Of a DNA stretch of 64,000 nucleotides, positions 35,404 through 45,178 are shown in pieces (the stretch's first letter is position 1; the number at the start of each line of letters is the position of its first letter). Below the pieces are notes generated by a model. That model had not been told where the DNA came from and ran no database searches. It saw nothing but the letters and a program-made list of their open reading frames with translations. The stretch is from Actinobaculum sp. 313 (GTDB taxonomy: Bacteria > Actinomycetota > Actinomycetes > Actinomycetales > Actinomycetaceae): positions 2,542,001 through 2,606,000 of the forward strand of contig NZ_CP029033.1 of NCBI RefSeq assembly GCF_003073475.1, read 5' to 3'. Position numbers and translations under genes: made by a program.

Positions 35404-35724
35404 CCAAACAACATCGGCATCAGGGACCTGCAACATCAAGGCCAGGGGCAAGCAGCGGCAATTCGCACCCATTTGCGCGTCACCCCGACCCACACCACAC
35501 CCGGCACACCCATCCGCGCGCCACCCCGACCCACACCACACCCGGCACACCCATCCGCGCCGCCCCGGCACACCCGCCGCCCACCACCCGACTCATAAAA
35601 CACCCGGCACGGCAAAGAACCCCTCGCACTGCGGTGAAGAAACCAGCCCGACTCCAGGCGCACCCGCGCGCCCACCACACGGCCACGGCGCCCACAGCCC
35701 GCGTCGTCGTGCCAAAATGGCTGC
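35404..35724. repeat. 41-bp tandem repeat upstream of purB
   Basis: CACCCCGACCCACACCACAC (continuing CCGGCACACCCATCCGCGC) occurs at 35481 and 35522 (period 41), then decayed once more. No gene recognised. The purB promoter is expected within the last 100 bp. Confidence 0.6.
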
Positions 35725-37500
35725 ATGAGCTTCCAGCGCCTTGCCGACGTCGTCCCGCCGATCGCCCTCGGCCCGCTCGATGGTCGTTATCGCTCAGTCA
35801 CTGCACCTTTGGTTGACTACCTCTCCGAGGCTGCTCTTAACCGCATGCGCATCTATGTCGAAATCGAGTGGCTTATCTACCTCGTCCGGCATAGAGTGCT
35901 GCCTGGCATTCCTCTGCTGGGCGACGACGACATCGCCTACCTCCGTTCAATCCCTGAGACCTTTGGGGCGGCCGAGATCGAAGAGCTCGCCGCCATCGAG
36001 TCCGAAACAAAACATGATGTCAAGGCCGTCGAGTACTTCCTCAAACGTCGGCTAGCTATGCCTACACCAGGTACGGCGACATCGGGCACGCCGGGCACAC
36101 CTACACCAGGTACAGCGATACCAGGCACGCCAGCTACGCCGACGCCGGGTATGCCAGGCACGCTGGAAATGCCAAGCACGTCAGGTACGCCAGATGCTGA
36201 CCACCGCGATACAGCCGCCCACGCGATAACCACTAACCCACCCGCCCAAACAATAGCCACTAACCCAGCGGCCCCCGTCGGCACCCCTGCACCACATGAC
36301 CGCGGCAACTCCCCATCAAGCTCCGCCATACCTCCCACGAACACGCCCACATCGCGCAACCGCAACCTTGAACACGATGCAGGCAGCACCACCATTAATC
36401 CCCCTACTCCCACACCCCCAACTGGCGCGAGTTCCCTTGCCGCCATGCACGAAATCGTCCATATTTTCTGCACCAGCGAAGACATCAACAACCTGGCGTA
36501 TGCGCTTACCGTCAAAGGTGCTATCGAAAACGTGTGGTTACCAGCCGCACAGGAACTGACCGAGCAGCTTGCCGATCTGGCCCGCGCCACCGCCAAGCTT
36601 CCCATGCTTTCGCACACCCATGGTCAAACCGCTACGCCGACCACGCTCGGCAAGGAGATGGCGGTGTTTGCTCATCGCCTGCGTCGGCAGCTCAAACGCA
36701 TCCGCTCCGCCGAGTACTTGGGTAAGCTCAACGGCGCCACAGGCACCTTCGGCGCGCATCACGTTGCCGTGCCGAGCGTCGACTGGCCCGCCGTCTCGCG
36801 CGACTTCGTCGAAGGCCTCGACCTGACCTGGAATCCCCTCACCACACAGATCGAGTCGCACGATTGGCAGGCGGACCTCTACGCCGACGTCGCACACTTC
36901 AATCGCATTGCGCATAACCTCGCCACCGATTTTTGGACATACATATCACTCGACTACTTCCATCAGAATCTCGCCGCGCAGGGAACCACCGGATCCTCCA
37001 CCATGCCACACAAGGTCAACCCGATCCGGTTCGAGAATGCGGAGGCCAATCTGGAAATCTCGAGTGCTTTACTAGATACGCTCGCCGCAACGCTGGTGAC
37101 CTCACGTATGCAGCGCGATCTCACCGATTCCACCACGCAACGAAACATCGGCACCGCACTCGGCCATTCTCTGTTAGCGGTGGACAATCTACGCCGCGGT
37201 ATCGCCGGGGTGGATCCGAATCCACAGCGGCTCGCGGCCGACCTCGACGCCGCATGGGAGGTGCTCGGCGAACCGATTCAACAGGCCATGCGCGCCGCAT
37301 CCATCGCTGGCGCCACGGGGATGGGGAATCCGTATGAACGGCTCAAGGAGTTGACCCGCGGCCGGACCGTCGGAGCGCAGGAGATGCGCGATTTCATCCG
37401 CAGTTTAGGCATTCCCGACGACGTCGAACGGCGCCTACTGGAACTGACACCGGCCAGTTACACCGGCCTGGCGGCCCGATTAGTTGGTTATCTCGACTGA
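35725..37500 (+). CDS. purB: Adenylosuccinate lyase with about 125-residue Pro/Thr/Gly insertion
   Basis: Cleaves SAICAR and adenylosuccinate in purine synthesis. It is 591 residues, against about 460-480 in the family. Core motifs are intact: LGPLDGRYR, KHDVKAVEYFLK, HIFCTSEDINNLAY, LSHTHGQTATPTTLGKEMAV and the signature GSSTMPHKVNP. The insertion, residues about 112-237, starts MPTPGTATSGTPGTPTPGT and continues Pro/Thr/Ala/Asn-rich. It lies exactly between the KHDV helix and the TSEDINN catalytic segment, where relatives have a short loop (for example KEKVAEIPEL in E. coli). The frame is open throughout, so the enzyme is likely made in this form. Confidence 0.93.
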   Translation: MSFQRLADVVPPIALGPLDGRYRSVTAPLVDYLSEAALNRMRIYVEIEWLIYLVRHRVLPGIPLLGDDDIAYLRSIPETFGAAEIEELAAIESETKHDVKAVEYFLKRRLAMPTPGTATSGTPGTPTPGTAIPGTPATPTPGMPGTLEMPSTSGTPDADHRDTAAHAITTNPPAQTIATNPAAPVGTPAPHDRGNSPSSSAIPPTNTPTSRNRNLEHDAGSTTINPPTPTPPTGASSLAAMHEIVHIFCTSEDINNLAYALTVKGAIENVWLPAAQELTEQLADLARATAKLPMLSHTHGQTATPTTLGKEMAVFAHRLRRQLKRIRSAEYLGKLNGATGTFGAHHVAVPSVDWPAVSRDFVEGLDLTWNPLTTQIESHDWQADLYADVAHFNRIAHNLATDFWTYISLDYFHQNLAAQGTTGSSTMPHKVNPIRFENAEANLEISSALLDTLAATLVTSRMQRDLTDSTTQRNIGTALGHSLLAVDNLRRGIAGVDPNPQRLAADLDAAWEVLGEPIQQAMRAASIAGATGMGNPYERLKELTRGRTVGAQEMRDFIRSLGIPDDVERRLLELTPASYTGLAARLVGYLD

Positions 37501-38140
37501 ACGCCCCGACCTGGACTAGGTGGCCCGACCTGGAAGGTGACCCGATGACGACTGCGTGGCCCAACGTCGACTGAGTGACCCGACAACGGTTTGGGGTCTG
37601 CACGGATGGCGCGGGCGAGTTTTACCTGGGCTGGGCCACGGGCGGTAGAACGTTGTCGGGTAGTGCCTGGCGGGTTGAGTTTCACTTGGGCTGGCATAGG
37701 GGTTATTCCCAATATGCAGTGAAGCGCGCCCAACGGGCCCATCCGGCTGAGCGCAAATTGGGCCTGTCCTGTTGCGCAGTAAACATCGCACCTATCCGGC
37801 TCAGCGCGAATCAGGCCCATCCGGCTCAACGCCCGTTCATCCCGGCATCCGTTTACTCCCGCTCGACAGCCCGTCTGGACGCAAGGCACCCATGCGAGAT
37901 GAGCTGCATTCAAGTCCACTCTTGCCACCTGCACCTAACACAAGGCCACCCTTCCCCAGTCGGCATTCCAGGCTTCCTCCAGAATAGCGGAGGATAATGA
38001 CTAGGCATCCGCGCCGTAACTGAGGGCAAGCCCGCTAACCCGGACTCGGACCGCACGGCCCGGCTCGACGCAGCCGTCGCGAGAATCGCGCGGCACCGAA
38101 CGAACGAGGAGAGAAGATTAACGCGTTACTCACGAACCCC
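37501..38140. repeat. Intergenic region with short repeats
   Basis: 37505-37590 shows GTGGCCCGACCTGGA / GTGACCCGA(C/T) phrases. 37730-37830 shows CCCATCCGGCT(G/C)AGCGC three times at 60-90 bp spacing. No gene seen. Confidence 0.5.
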
Positions 38141-38959
38141 ATGACAGGCGCGACAATCGGCACCGTCCTTTCTGAGGCGACCGCCAGCACCACCCTTTCC
38201 CACGCCACCACCAGCGCCATGCTATCTGACACCACGGCCAGCGCAGGCGCCGAGTTGACTGGGATCGCCGGCTGGGCAGTCGACGTGATGACCGCTCTCG
38301 GCGGCATAGGGGCTGCAGCCCTTATCGCCCTGGAAAACCTCTTCCCGCCTCTGCCCTCCGAAGTGATCCTGCCCCTAGCTGGCTTTGCCGCTGGCACAGG
38401 CGCGGAGCTCTCTCTGATCTCGGCCATTCTTTGGTGCACGGCGGGCTCCGTAGTCGGAGCATGGATACTGTACGGTCTGGGAGCCTGGCTCGGGCGTGAA
38501 CGAGCACTGCGTCTGCTCACGCGTCTGCCGTTGGTCAACGCGCATGACATCACGCGCACGGAGTCATGGTTCCTCCACCACGGGAGTTGGACCGTTTTCC
38601 TTGGTCGTATGATCCCGGTGTTCCGCTCGTTAATCTCATTGCCCGCGGGTGTCACTCGCATGCATCCACTCCGTTTCACCCTGCTCACGGCAGCCGGCTC
38701 GGCAATCTGGAATAGCGTGTTGATCACCGCCGGGTATACACTCGGCGCCAATTGGAGCATAGTTGGGGATTACGTCGGCGTCTTCAGCCGCGTTGTCGCA
38801 ATTGCGGTTGGAGTGGTAGCGCTCTACTGGGTGTTCCGACGCTGGCGGGTGTTGCGGCGCTGGCGTTCAGTGCCACAGCACTCTGACGCTCCGCCGCAGG
38901 GCCAGAACAGTTCGCGCCCCGCCGCCGACGCCGACCGCGCGGCGTCACCCACACACTAG
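38141..38959 (+). CDS. DedA family (VTT domain) membrane protein
   Basis: A 272-residue membrane protein. After a Ser/Thr/Ala-rich N-terminus (about 1-42, no family match) comes the DedA pattern: ENLFPPLPSEVILPLAGFAA, then LGAWLGRERALRLLTR, the re-entrant motif FLGRMIPVFRSLISLPAGVT (F/Y-x-x-R-x-x-P-x-x-R) and a terminal basic tail. Such proteins are flippases or half-transporters for lipid carriers (undecaprenyl phosphate) or phosphatidylethanolamine. The first Met is uncertain; GAELTGIAGW could begin the conserved part. Confidence 0.88.
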   Translation: MTGATIGTVLSEATASTTLSHATTSAMLSDTTASAGAELTGIAGWAVDVMTALGGIGAAALIALENLFPPLPSEVILPLAGFAAGTGAELSLISAILWCTAGSVVGAWILYGLGAWLGRERALRLLTRLPLVNAHDITRTESWFLHHGSWTVFLGRMIPVFRSLISLPAGVTRMHPLRFTLLTAAGSAIWNSVLITAGYTLGANWSIVGDYVGVFSRVVAIAVGVVALYWVFRRWRVLRRWRSVPQHSDAPPQGQNSSRPAADADRAASPTH

Positions 38960-39266
38960 AACGTTTTGGCAAGGGAAAGCCCCTTGCACAGGAAGGCCTA
39001 TTGACCGCCCACGGCCACTTTCTTCACCTCGTCCGCGAAATCGACTCGGCACCACTCCGGCGGCGTCGACTCGGCACAGCAAGAGCCTTTTGGCCAGCCG
39101 ATGTCCTCCGCATATCACATCGCTGCAGAAGACGTGCCTACATCATCCACCGGCGTGCGTCGTGCGCTAAGACACCCTGCACCTAACCGCTGCGCCCAGC
39201 GCCACCGTCGCCCGCTAAGGCCCCTGCACCTCACGAGCACCTACCAACCACTCCCCGTGGCCTCGC
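38960..39266. other. Intergenic, nothing recognised
   Basis: About 300 bp between convergent dedA-like and permease genes. No gene, repeat or clear hairpin was recognised. Confidence 0.5.
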
Positions 39267-41182
39267 CTAGTCTGCCCGCACCGCGATGGCCGGATGGATC
39301 CGCGTGGCTCGCAGTGCCGGATATGCCGAAGCAACAATTCCGACCACCATACCGAGCACAGGCCCAAGCGCGATCCAGCCCAGGTTCAGATATGCCGACC
39401 AGTTGTTAAACGCCGCGACCCCCGTGATGGTGATCGCCGCCAGCGCCGCCCCGGCCAAACCACCGAGCGCGCCGATCACAGCGCCTTCGAACCAGAACAC
39501 ACCTGCCACGGCGGATCGTGATGCGCCGAGCGCCCGTCGCACGCCTATCTCGGTGGTACGCGCCGTCACGGAAACGATCATCGAGTTGGCAATCAGCAGC
39601 ACGGTAAGAATTATGAGGAACGCGCCAATCCAGGTGGCCTGCCGGGTCAATTGGTCGGAGACTCCGCCGCGCAAATCGTTATGCATCACCACCTGCGACA
39701 CGGAGAGCTTCTCCGGCGTCGCCGGAAGAATCGCAGTACGAGCGACTGCGGATATCTGGCTTCCCGCCCGAGGGCGGTCTTGATGAGTACCTGCGTCTCG
39801 TTATCCCTGCCTGCGATCTCCAAACCGCGCTGGTAAGGAATAACGGCCGAGTCAGAGAACACGTGCTCACCGGGCAGGAATCCGATAATTGAGTAGTCGG
39901 CACCGTTGACTTGGATGCTGATATCTCGGGTGTCGTCTGTTACCGGAATGCCCAGTGTCTCGGCAGCCGTTGCGCCGAGGAATGCGACATTCTGCTCCCC
40001 GTCGAGCATCCAATCCTGGCTACCCGTGAACTCGATGTCTGCCGCATGCAGGTAGCCACTAGTCACCCCGCGAACCTGTATTGACGTGCTTTCTTCCAAA
40101 CCGATGGCGGTCCGGCCGACACGGGCCTCACCGGCAACCGAACTGACATCGAGCCTGCGCCCGGCTACCTCGACGGTGTTGATCGCTTCCAGGCGTTTTT
40201 CCGTATCGTCCGGGAATGTCTTTCGCACGGTAGATGCGGCCGCCTCGCTGCTGGAAGTAGTACCGTTCGAATCGCTTGCGGTCGCAGCCGAGCCATCCTC
40301 CTGCTCGCTGCTCGAATCGCCGACGGGCGAACTACCTGCCTCGCTGCCACCCGCCTGCTCACTATCTGCGGCACTACCGTCACCACCTGCAGGTTCGCCA
40401 CCCGCCATACCGCCGGTATCGCCGTCGTCGGTACCCGTATCGGTATCACCAACGTCATCTCCGCTCTCAACCGACAGGCTAGAACCTCGCACGGTCACCA
40501 CCACGAGATTCGTCGTCGACGCAACGATATCCGCTTCCACTTGATGTGCAGCATTCTGCGAGATTCCCACCGACGCCAGAAGCGCTCCCGTACTGAATGC
40601 GACCGCGCTGATCATCAGCACGGCGCGGGATAGGCGCGAGGAGAGCTCGGTGACGACGTCGGTTATCTGGTCGCGGATTCGCATTCCCCACGGGCGACGT
40701 CGCTTCGCTCCCGCTTCCCCGCCAGCTTCAGTTTCGCGATCCACACGGGCGCCCCCTTCGGTTTCGCGATCCGCACGAGCACCGGTTTCATCTTCACGAT
40801 GCTCACCTTCACGATCCTGCCAGACGAAGACTTCAGTCTCGCGCTCCGCGGGAGCTCCGGTCTCACCTTCACGGCCCGCGCGAGCGATGACCTCAGTTTC
40901 GCGATCCTCGGAAGCTCCGACCTCACTTTCACGATCCGCACGGGCGATAACCTCTGTCGCCTCACCATCGGCACGCGTGTCGCTGGCCACTTCTCCGCCG
41001 AGTTCAGTATCCGCAGTCGCTTTGCCCGCAGCCCGCTTATCGGAGGATATTTCTCCATCAACGCCGTCACTCTCGCCCGCGAGCGCGCCCAGCGGCCACA
41101 TTCCTTCCACGTCCGCGGGTGAGGGCGCAGCCAGCTCGGGCACGTTAGCGTCATTATTCCTGGAACTCCGCCGCCGTCTCAT
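39267..41182 (-). CDS. MacB-type ABC transporter permease, apparent frameshift, low-complexity insertions
   Basis: Residues 1-165 are a repeat of acidic and Arg residues (ADRESEVGASEDRETEVIA style), then the first helix LMISAVAFSTGALLASVGIS. A large extracellular MacB_PCD domain follows, with its own acidic Gly/Asp/Ser insertion (GDDVGDTDTGTDDGDTGG). The natural C-terminal half (SAVARTAILPATPEKLSVSQ, then three helices with VTARTTEIGVRRALGASRSA) continues in another frame from about 39763-39774; one missing base restores it. The gene overlaps the ATPase gene by 4 nt (ATGA). With the two genes upstream it forms an outward-facing ABC system. Confidence 0.8.
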
Positions 41183-41844
41183 GACTTGATCCTCCCCGCG
41201 TCCAAATGCAAAACCCGGTCCGCCCAGCTCGATATACGCTCGTCATGGGTGATCACCACAATGGCCACCCCCCGCGCCGCCTGTTCGTCGAAAAGGCCAC
41301 GCACAGTACGCGAGTTCTCATCATCCAGATTTCCGGTGGGCTCATCGGCAAGCAGCACCTGCGGCCCGGTGATCATCGCCCGGGCGATGGCGAGGCGCTG
41401 CTTCTCGCCGCCGGAAAGCAATCGCGTCAGCGAGTCGGCGCGATGTTCTAGGCCGACATCGTCGAGCACGCGCTCGATCGCGGGGCCGCGTTCCTTGAAC
41501 GGCATCGCGTTAATCGCCAGTTTGAGTTGTAGGTTCTCTGCCACGGTCCGGTGACCCAGCACGTGGTAGTCCTGAAACACGAAGCCCAGAATCTCCGCGC
41601 GCAAGCGGTCGCGACGCCTGGCGGACATGCCCTGCGTACGTCGCCCGGCCAACTCGTAGGAGCCAGAGGATGGTTCATCCAGGAGACCAATGATGTTGAG
41701 CAACGTGGATTTACCCGCGCCGGAATGCCCGACGATGGCAACGCGCTCCCCCGGGGAAACGTCCAGGTCAACGCCTTTCAGCACCGGCACCGGAGGCTTG
41801 ACATCGTAGGTCTTATGAATGCCGCGTAGGCTGATGATGCTCAT
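41179..41844 (-). CDS. ABC transporter ATP-binding protein (MacB/LolD type)
   Basis: A 221-residue ATPase with Walker A GHSGAGKST, Q-loop VFQDYHVLGHRTV, signature LLSGGEKQRLAIARAM, Walker B VLLADEPTGNLD and switch H in VITHDERI. The sequence DEPTGNLDDENS and the short size are typical of MacB/LolD-like mechanotransmission transporters. The start overlaps the stop of the membrane fusion protein gene (ATGA) and its own stop overlaps the permease start. Energises the exporter encoded by its neighbours. Confidence 0.92.
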   Translation of the reverse strand: MSIISLRGIHKTYDVKPPVPVLKGVDLDVSPGERVAIVGHSGAGKSTLLNIIGLLDEPSSGSYELAGRRTQGMSARRRDRLRAEILGFVFQDYHVLGHRTVAENLQLKLAINAMPFKERGPAIERVLDDVGLEHRADSLTRLLSGGEKQRLAIARAMITGPQVLLADEPTGNLDDENSRTVRGLFDEQAARGVAIVVITHDERISSWADRVLHLDAGRIKS

Positions 41845-43106
41845 GATCCCGAAACGATGATTTCGTCGTCTTTGTTGAGCGCGCCGCCGTCGATAATCGC
41901 GTACCCGTCACTAACGATCTTGACCTTCACTGGAACCCGCTTGTTCGTTCCTTTCATGACGACGAAGGTCTCTCCGCCTTCTTCACGCAGCGCGGTCACC
42001 GGCACCGCCAGCCCACTGGTTGCCTCACCACCGCCGACGCGAACGATGACGTCCTGCTCATTCCCCATCCCCTTCGGGTCGGCAACGTTAATCGTCATGT
42101 CGTATCCGGGAACTGTGCTTCCGCTGGCGGACTGGTCTTGCGTGAACTCGGAGAAGCCACCAACCGTGCCGGAAGCAACAACGTTCGTGTCATTGGCCGC
42201 CTGTACATCAACGAAAGAACCGGAAGTGAAGGAATCCTTATCCCCCACGCCCACGCGCACCACTACCGAGGCCTGCCCGCTGCGCAGCTGCGCGAGCGGC
42301 TGGTCCGAGCCCAGATGGGTGTTCACCCCTGCAACCGACACTACGGTGACGCTAGCGGCGGGCAGCGAAATGATCTCGCTGCGAATCACCGGGGTGAGGG
42401 GTGCTGCCGCAGACGCGGTCGCGCGCGGTGTTGGGGTACTGCTTGCCTCACCTGAACCGCCAGCAGGGCTATCCGCCGACGACGCCGGCGCCCCACCGGC
42501 TGCGGTACCGCCAGCAGCTGAGCTGCCACCGGCGGTACCGCCTGCCGTTCCCCCGCCGTCGGCGGTCTCCTGCGGCACGGGATCAGGTGGCGTCATGCCG
42601 GCGCGTACATACATCTGTTTTACCGCATTGGCTGTTCGCGGCCCGTATTCGCCGTCGACGGCGCCGTTGTACAGCCCGAGGTTCTTCAGGGCGCGTTGGA
42701 TCTCGCGGACGTCGTCGCCCGAATCACCACCGCTGATATCCCTATACAGGTCAAAGGGCAGTTGCAGCCCAATCACCGGGCGCCCTGCCACACTGGCGAG
42801 TGCCCCTCCGGAGTTGAGTGTGTCGCCCGCACCCAGATAGGTCTGCGTCACCACTGCCACCGCGTCATTACTCGGCTCCACGGTCACGTTCCATGATCGA
42901 CCGAGGGAGAGTTTGCCGGTGAGCCTGATCTCCTCGGCCGGAACACTGCGTTCTTCCACCTTGGCGGTAACCACTGGCTTATTCTTCGAGTTCGCGATAG
43001 CTTCCTCATTCGGGGAGCGCACAAACCGCCCCACCGCGAATGCACCCGCCACCAGGCCGAGGCAAGCAATGACGGTGACGACAATCCATCCGAATCTGCG
43101 TTTCAT
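41841..43106 (-). CDS. Membrane fusion protein with peptidoglycan-binding domain
   Basis: A 421-residue protein starting MKRRFGWIVVTVIACLGLVA (signal-anchor). Residues about 115-165 form a PG_binding_1 domain (DVREIQRALKNLGLYNGAVD then EYGPRTANAVK). A Gly/Ala/Ser-rich stretch (about 180-230) precedes barrel-like HlyD/RND-adaptor strands (VTVVSVAGVNTHLGSDQPLA; VAVPVTALREEGGETFVV). Actinobacteria use such proteins, in place of a periplasmic adaptor, to carry export across the thick cell wall. First gene of the exporter trio, 21 bp behind the last lipoprotein gene. Confidence 0.87.
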   Translation of the reverse strand: MKRRFGWIVVTVIACLGLVAGAFAVGRFVRSPNEEAIANSKNKPVVTAKVEERSVPAEEIRLTGKLSLGRSWNVTVEPSNDAVAVVTQTYLGAGDTLNSGGALASVAGRPVIGLQLPFDLYRDISGGDSGDDVREIQRALKNLGLYNGAVDGEYGPRTANAVKQMYVRAGMTPPDPVPQETADGGGTAGGTAGGSSAAGGTAAGGAPASSADSPAGGSGEASSTPTPRATASAAAPLTPVIRSEIISLPAASVTVVSVAGVNTHLGSDQPLAQLRSGQASVVVRVGVGDKDSFTSGSFVDVQAANDTNVVASGTVGGFSEFTQDQSASGSTVPGYDMTINVADPKGMGNEQDVIVRVGGGEATSGLAVPVTALREEGGETFVVMKGTNKRVPVKVKIVSDGYAIIDGGALNKDDEIIVSGS

Positions 43107-43127
43107 GGGTGACCTTACTGTGCTGGG

Positions 43128-44126
43128 TTACTTCTTGTTTGAGCTTACTGGTTCGAAGAGTTCGGGGTGGGAAGCAATGTACTCTTTCGCCTCGGCAGCG
43201 GCGTTGTCCCATTTAGCGCGGATTGTGAAGAGATCATCGGCGTACTCCTCGATGATCGGCACCTGACGCTCCGCAATAATGTCAGCCACGCGTTGGGTGA
43301 AGTTGATCTGATCCTTACACTCGACCGTCTTCAGGGCGAGCTGGATCTGTTCCTCGGTGATGTGCTCCTCGTTCGGCTTCTCCGAAGCCGGGGCAGCATC
43401 AGCAGCGAAACCAACCCACGCAAGATTCTCGTCAAATTCAATACCATTCTCCACATAGCAGACACGTAGTTCTTCAAGCAATGCCTGCATCTTCGGATCT
43501 TGCTGGCGTGTGTCAACTTCGTCGTTCAACGCCTCTTGGCCGGGGCCGTACTCCCACAACTCGAACGCATCAAAGCGCAGCAACTCGGGCTTATCGACAC
43601 AAGCCTCACGTATTTCCTCCAGCTGACTCGCAGAGATATGGTCGTTCGGCCCAGGAGCGTCTTCAATTCCGACGTATCCCTCGGGCTTCTCCACGTAACC
43701 GTTGAATATCAACTTTCGATCGCTCTGTGGTTCCACGAAGGCAAACTTCTCCGCAACAGATTTCGTCCACGGGCCGTAGTCACTCCACATCTCGTCAGTA
43801 GGCAAGAGTTCAGCCGGTTCGGTTGCCACCCACGGAATTCCAAGCTCCTCCCGAGCACATTCTGCCGCAGCTGCATCGTGCGCAGCACTGATGACTTCCC
43901 CCTCTTCTTCCGTCTCCTGCACCACATAATCCGCTGGCAGGCGGACCGTGGCCGTCTCCGGGTCAACCTCCGCTTTGCGGTTCATCCCGGCCAACCTCGA
44001 CGCCACATCAACAGTGGGGGTATCGGAGACGTCATCGACCGGCTCATCCGACGAGCACGCCGTGAGACCCAGAGTACCCAGCGCAAGTACTACTGTTAAC
44101 GTCGCCACTCGTTTTAATGTATACAT
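43128..44126 (-). CDS. Lipoprotein, tandem paralogue 3
   Basis: A 332-residue secreted lipoprotein starting MYTLKRVATLTVVLALGTLG and lipobox LTAC. It shares with the next two genes ASRLAGMNRKAEVDPETATV, ECAREELGIPWVATEP, W-YGPWTKSVAEKFAFV, and ADIIAERQVPIIEEYADDLF, ending AKEYIASHPELFEPV. Conserved cysteines sit in CAREELG, CVDKPE, RVCYVENG and VECKDQ. No known family recognised. Start set by AGGAGG just upstream. Probably co-transcribed with the exporter 22 bp downstream. Confidence 0.85.
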   Translation of the reverse strand: MYTLKRVATLTVVLALGTLGLTACSSDEPVDDVSDTPTVDVASRLAGMNRKAEVDPETATVRLPADYVVQETEEEGEVISAAHDAAAAECAREELGIPWVATEPAELLPTDEMWSDYGPWTKSVAEKFAFVEPQSDRKLIFNGYVEKPEGYVGIEDAPGPNDHISASQLEEIREACVDKPELLRFDAFELWEYGPGQEALNDEVDTRQQDPKMQALLEELRVCYVENGIEFDENLAWVGFAADAAPASEKPNEEHITEEQIQLALKTVECKDQINFTQRVADIIAERQVPIIEEYADDLFTIRAKWDNAAAEAKEYIASHPELFEPVSSNKK

Positions 44127-44181
44127 GTGGATTCCCTCCTTTTGGTCCAGCTTTGGTCCAGCAGATTCGGACAACCCGCGC

Positions 44182-45132
44182 CTACTTATCCACCGGCTCG
44201 AACAATTCCGGATGTGAGGCGATGTATTCCTTCGCCTCTGCCACGGCTGCATCCCAGTTGGCGCGATTCTGGAAAAGCTCGTCCGCATACTCCTCGATGA
44301 CGGGAACCTGCCGCTCCGCGATAATATCCGCCGCACGCCGAGTGAAGTTAATCTGGTCCTTACACTCCACCGTCTTCAACGCCAACTCGATTTGCTCCTC
44401 ATCAATCGTGTCTCGATAAGCGGTGATATAGCCTGGCAGTTCTTCGTCAAGCTCCATGCCGTTTTCGGCATAGCAGGTTCGCAGTTCGTCAAACAGAGCC
44501 TGCATCCGCGGATCCTGATCCACCGCATCCTCCTCGTCATTGAGTGCCTGTTGACCGGGACCGACAACCCACAGGTCGTTGTCGTCGAAGCGTTTCACCT
44601 CCGGCTTGGAGTTGCAGGTATCGAAAACCTTGTTCCGGTCAGCCTCAGGAATGCCTTCGTTGGGCCACGGGATCAACTCATACCCGTCTGGTTCCTCCAC
44701 GTACCCATTGACGATCAGCGCTCCATCACCCATCGGATCGACAAAAGCGAACTTCTCCGCCACCGGCTTCGTCCACGGACCATAGCGTTGCCACATATGA
44801 GCCGTCGGCATATACCCATCCGGCTCAGTAGCAACCCACGGAATCCCGAGTTCTTCCCGTGCACACTCCGCCACGGCAGCATCTCTTGCCGAGTACAAAA
44901 TAGACGAATCTTCCTGCTCGCCCAACTCCACGTAATCCACCGGAAATTTCACCACAGCTGTTTCGGGATCAACCTCCGCCTTACGACTCATCCCCGCCAG
45001 CTTTGACGACACGTCAACCGAAGCGCTTCCCGAGGCGCCACCACCCGACTCATCCGACGAACACGCCGCCACAGCCGATGCGCCCAGGGCAAGAGCGATA
45101 GTCAACACCGCCACTCGTTTCACGGTATGCAT
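44182..45132 (-). CDS. Lipoprotein, tandem paralogue 2
   Basis: A 316-residue lipoprotein starting MHTVKRVAVLTIALALGASA, lipobox VAAC. It has the same domain order as its neighbours: SSKLAGMSRKAEVDPETAVV, CAREELGIPWVATEP, YGPWTKPVAEKFAFVDP, ADIIAERQVPVIEEYADELF, HPELFEPVDK. By eye the three share about half their residues. AAAGGAGGGG precedes the ATG. Function unknown; extracellular, tethered to the membrane. The spacing (55 bp) suggests one transcript with the next gene. Confidence 0.85.
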   Translation of the reverse strand: MHTVKRVAVLTIALALGASAVAACSSDESGGGASGSASVDVSSKLAGMSRKAEVDPETAVVKFPVDYVELGEQEDSSILYSARDAAVAECAREELGIPWVATEPDGYMPTAHMWQRYGPWTKPVAEKFAFVDPMGDGALIVNGYVEEPDGYELIPWPNEGIPEADRNKVFDTCNSKPEVKRFDDNDLWVVGPGQQALNDEEDAVDQDPRMQALFDELRTCYAENGMELDEELPGYITAYRDTIDEEQIELALKTVECKDQINFTRRAADIIAERQVPVIEEYADELFQNRANWDAAVAEAKEYIASHPELFEPVDK

Positions 45133-45178
45133 GTCGATCCCCTCCTTTGTTCCAGTAACAGAGCACGGAAGCCCGTGT

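Noticed and set aside
38035-38760. 241-codon minus-strand frame over the DedA gene
   Set aside because: Shadow of a recognised DedA protein.
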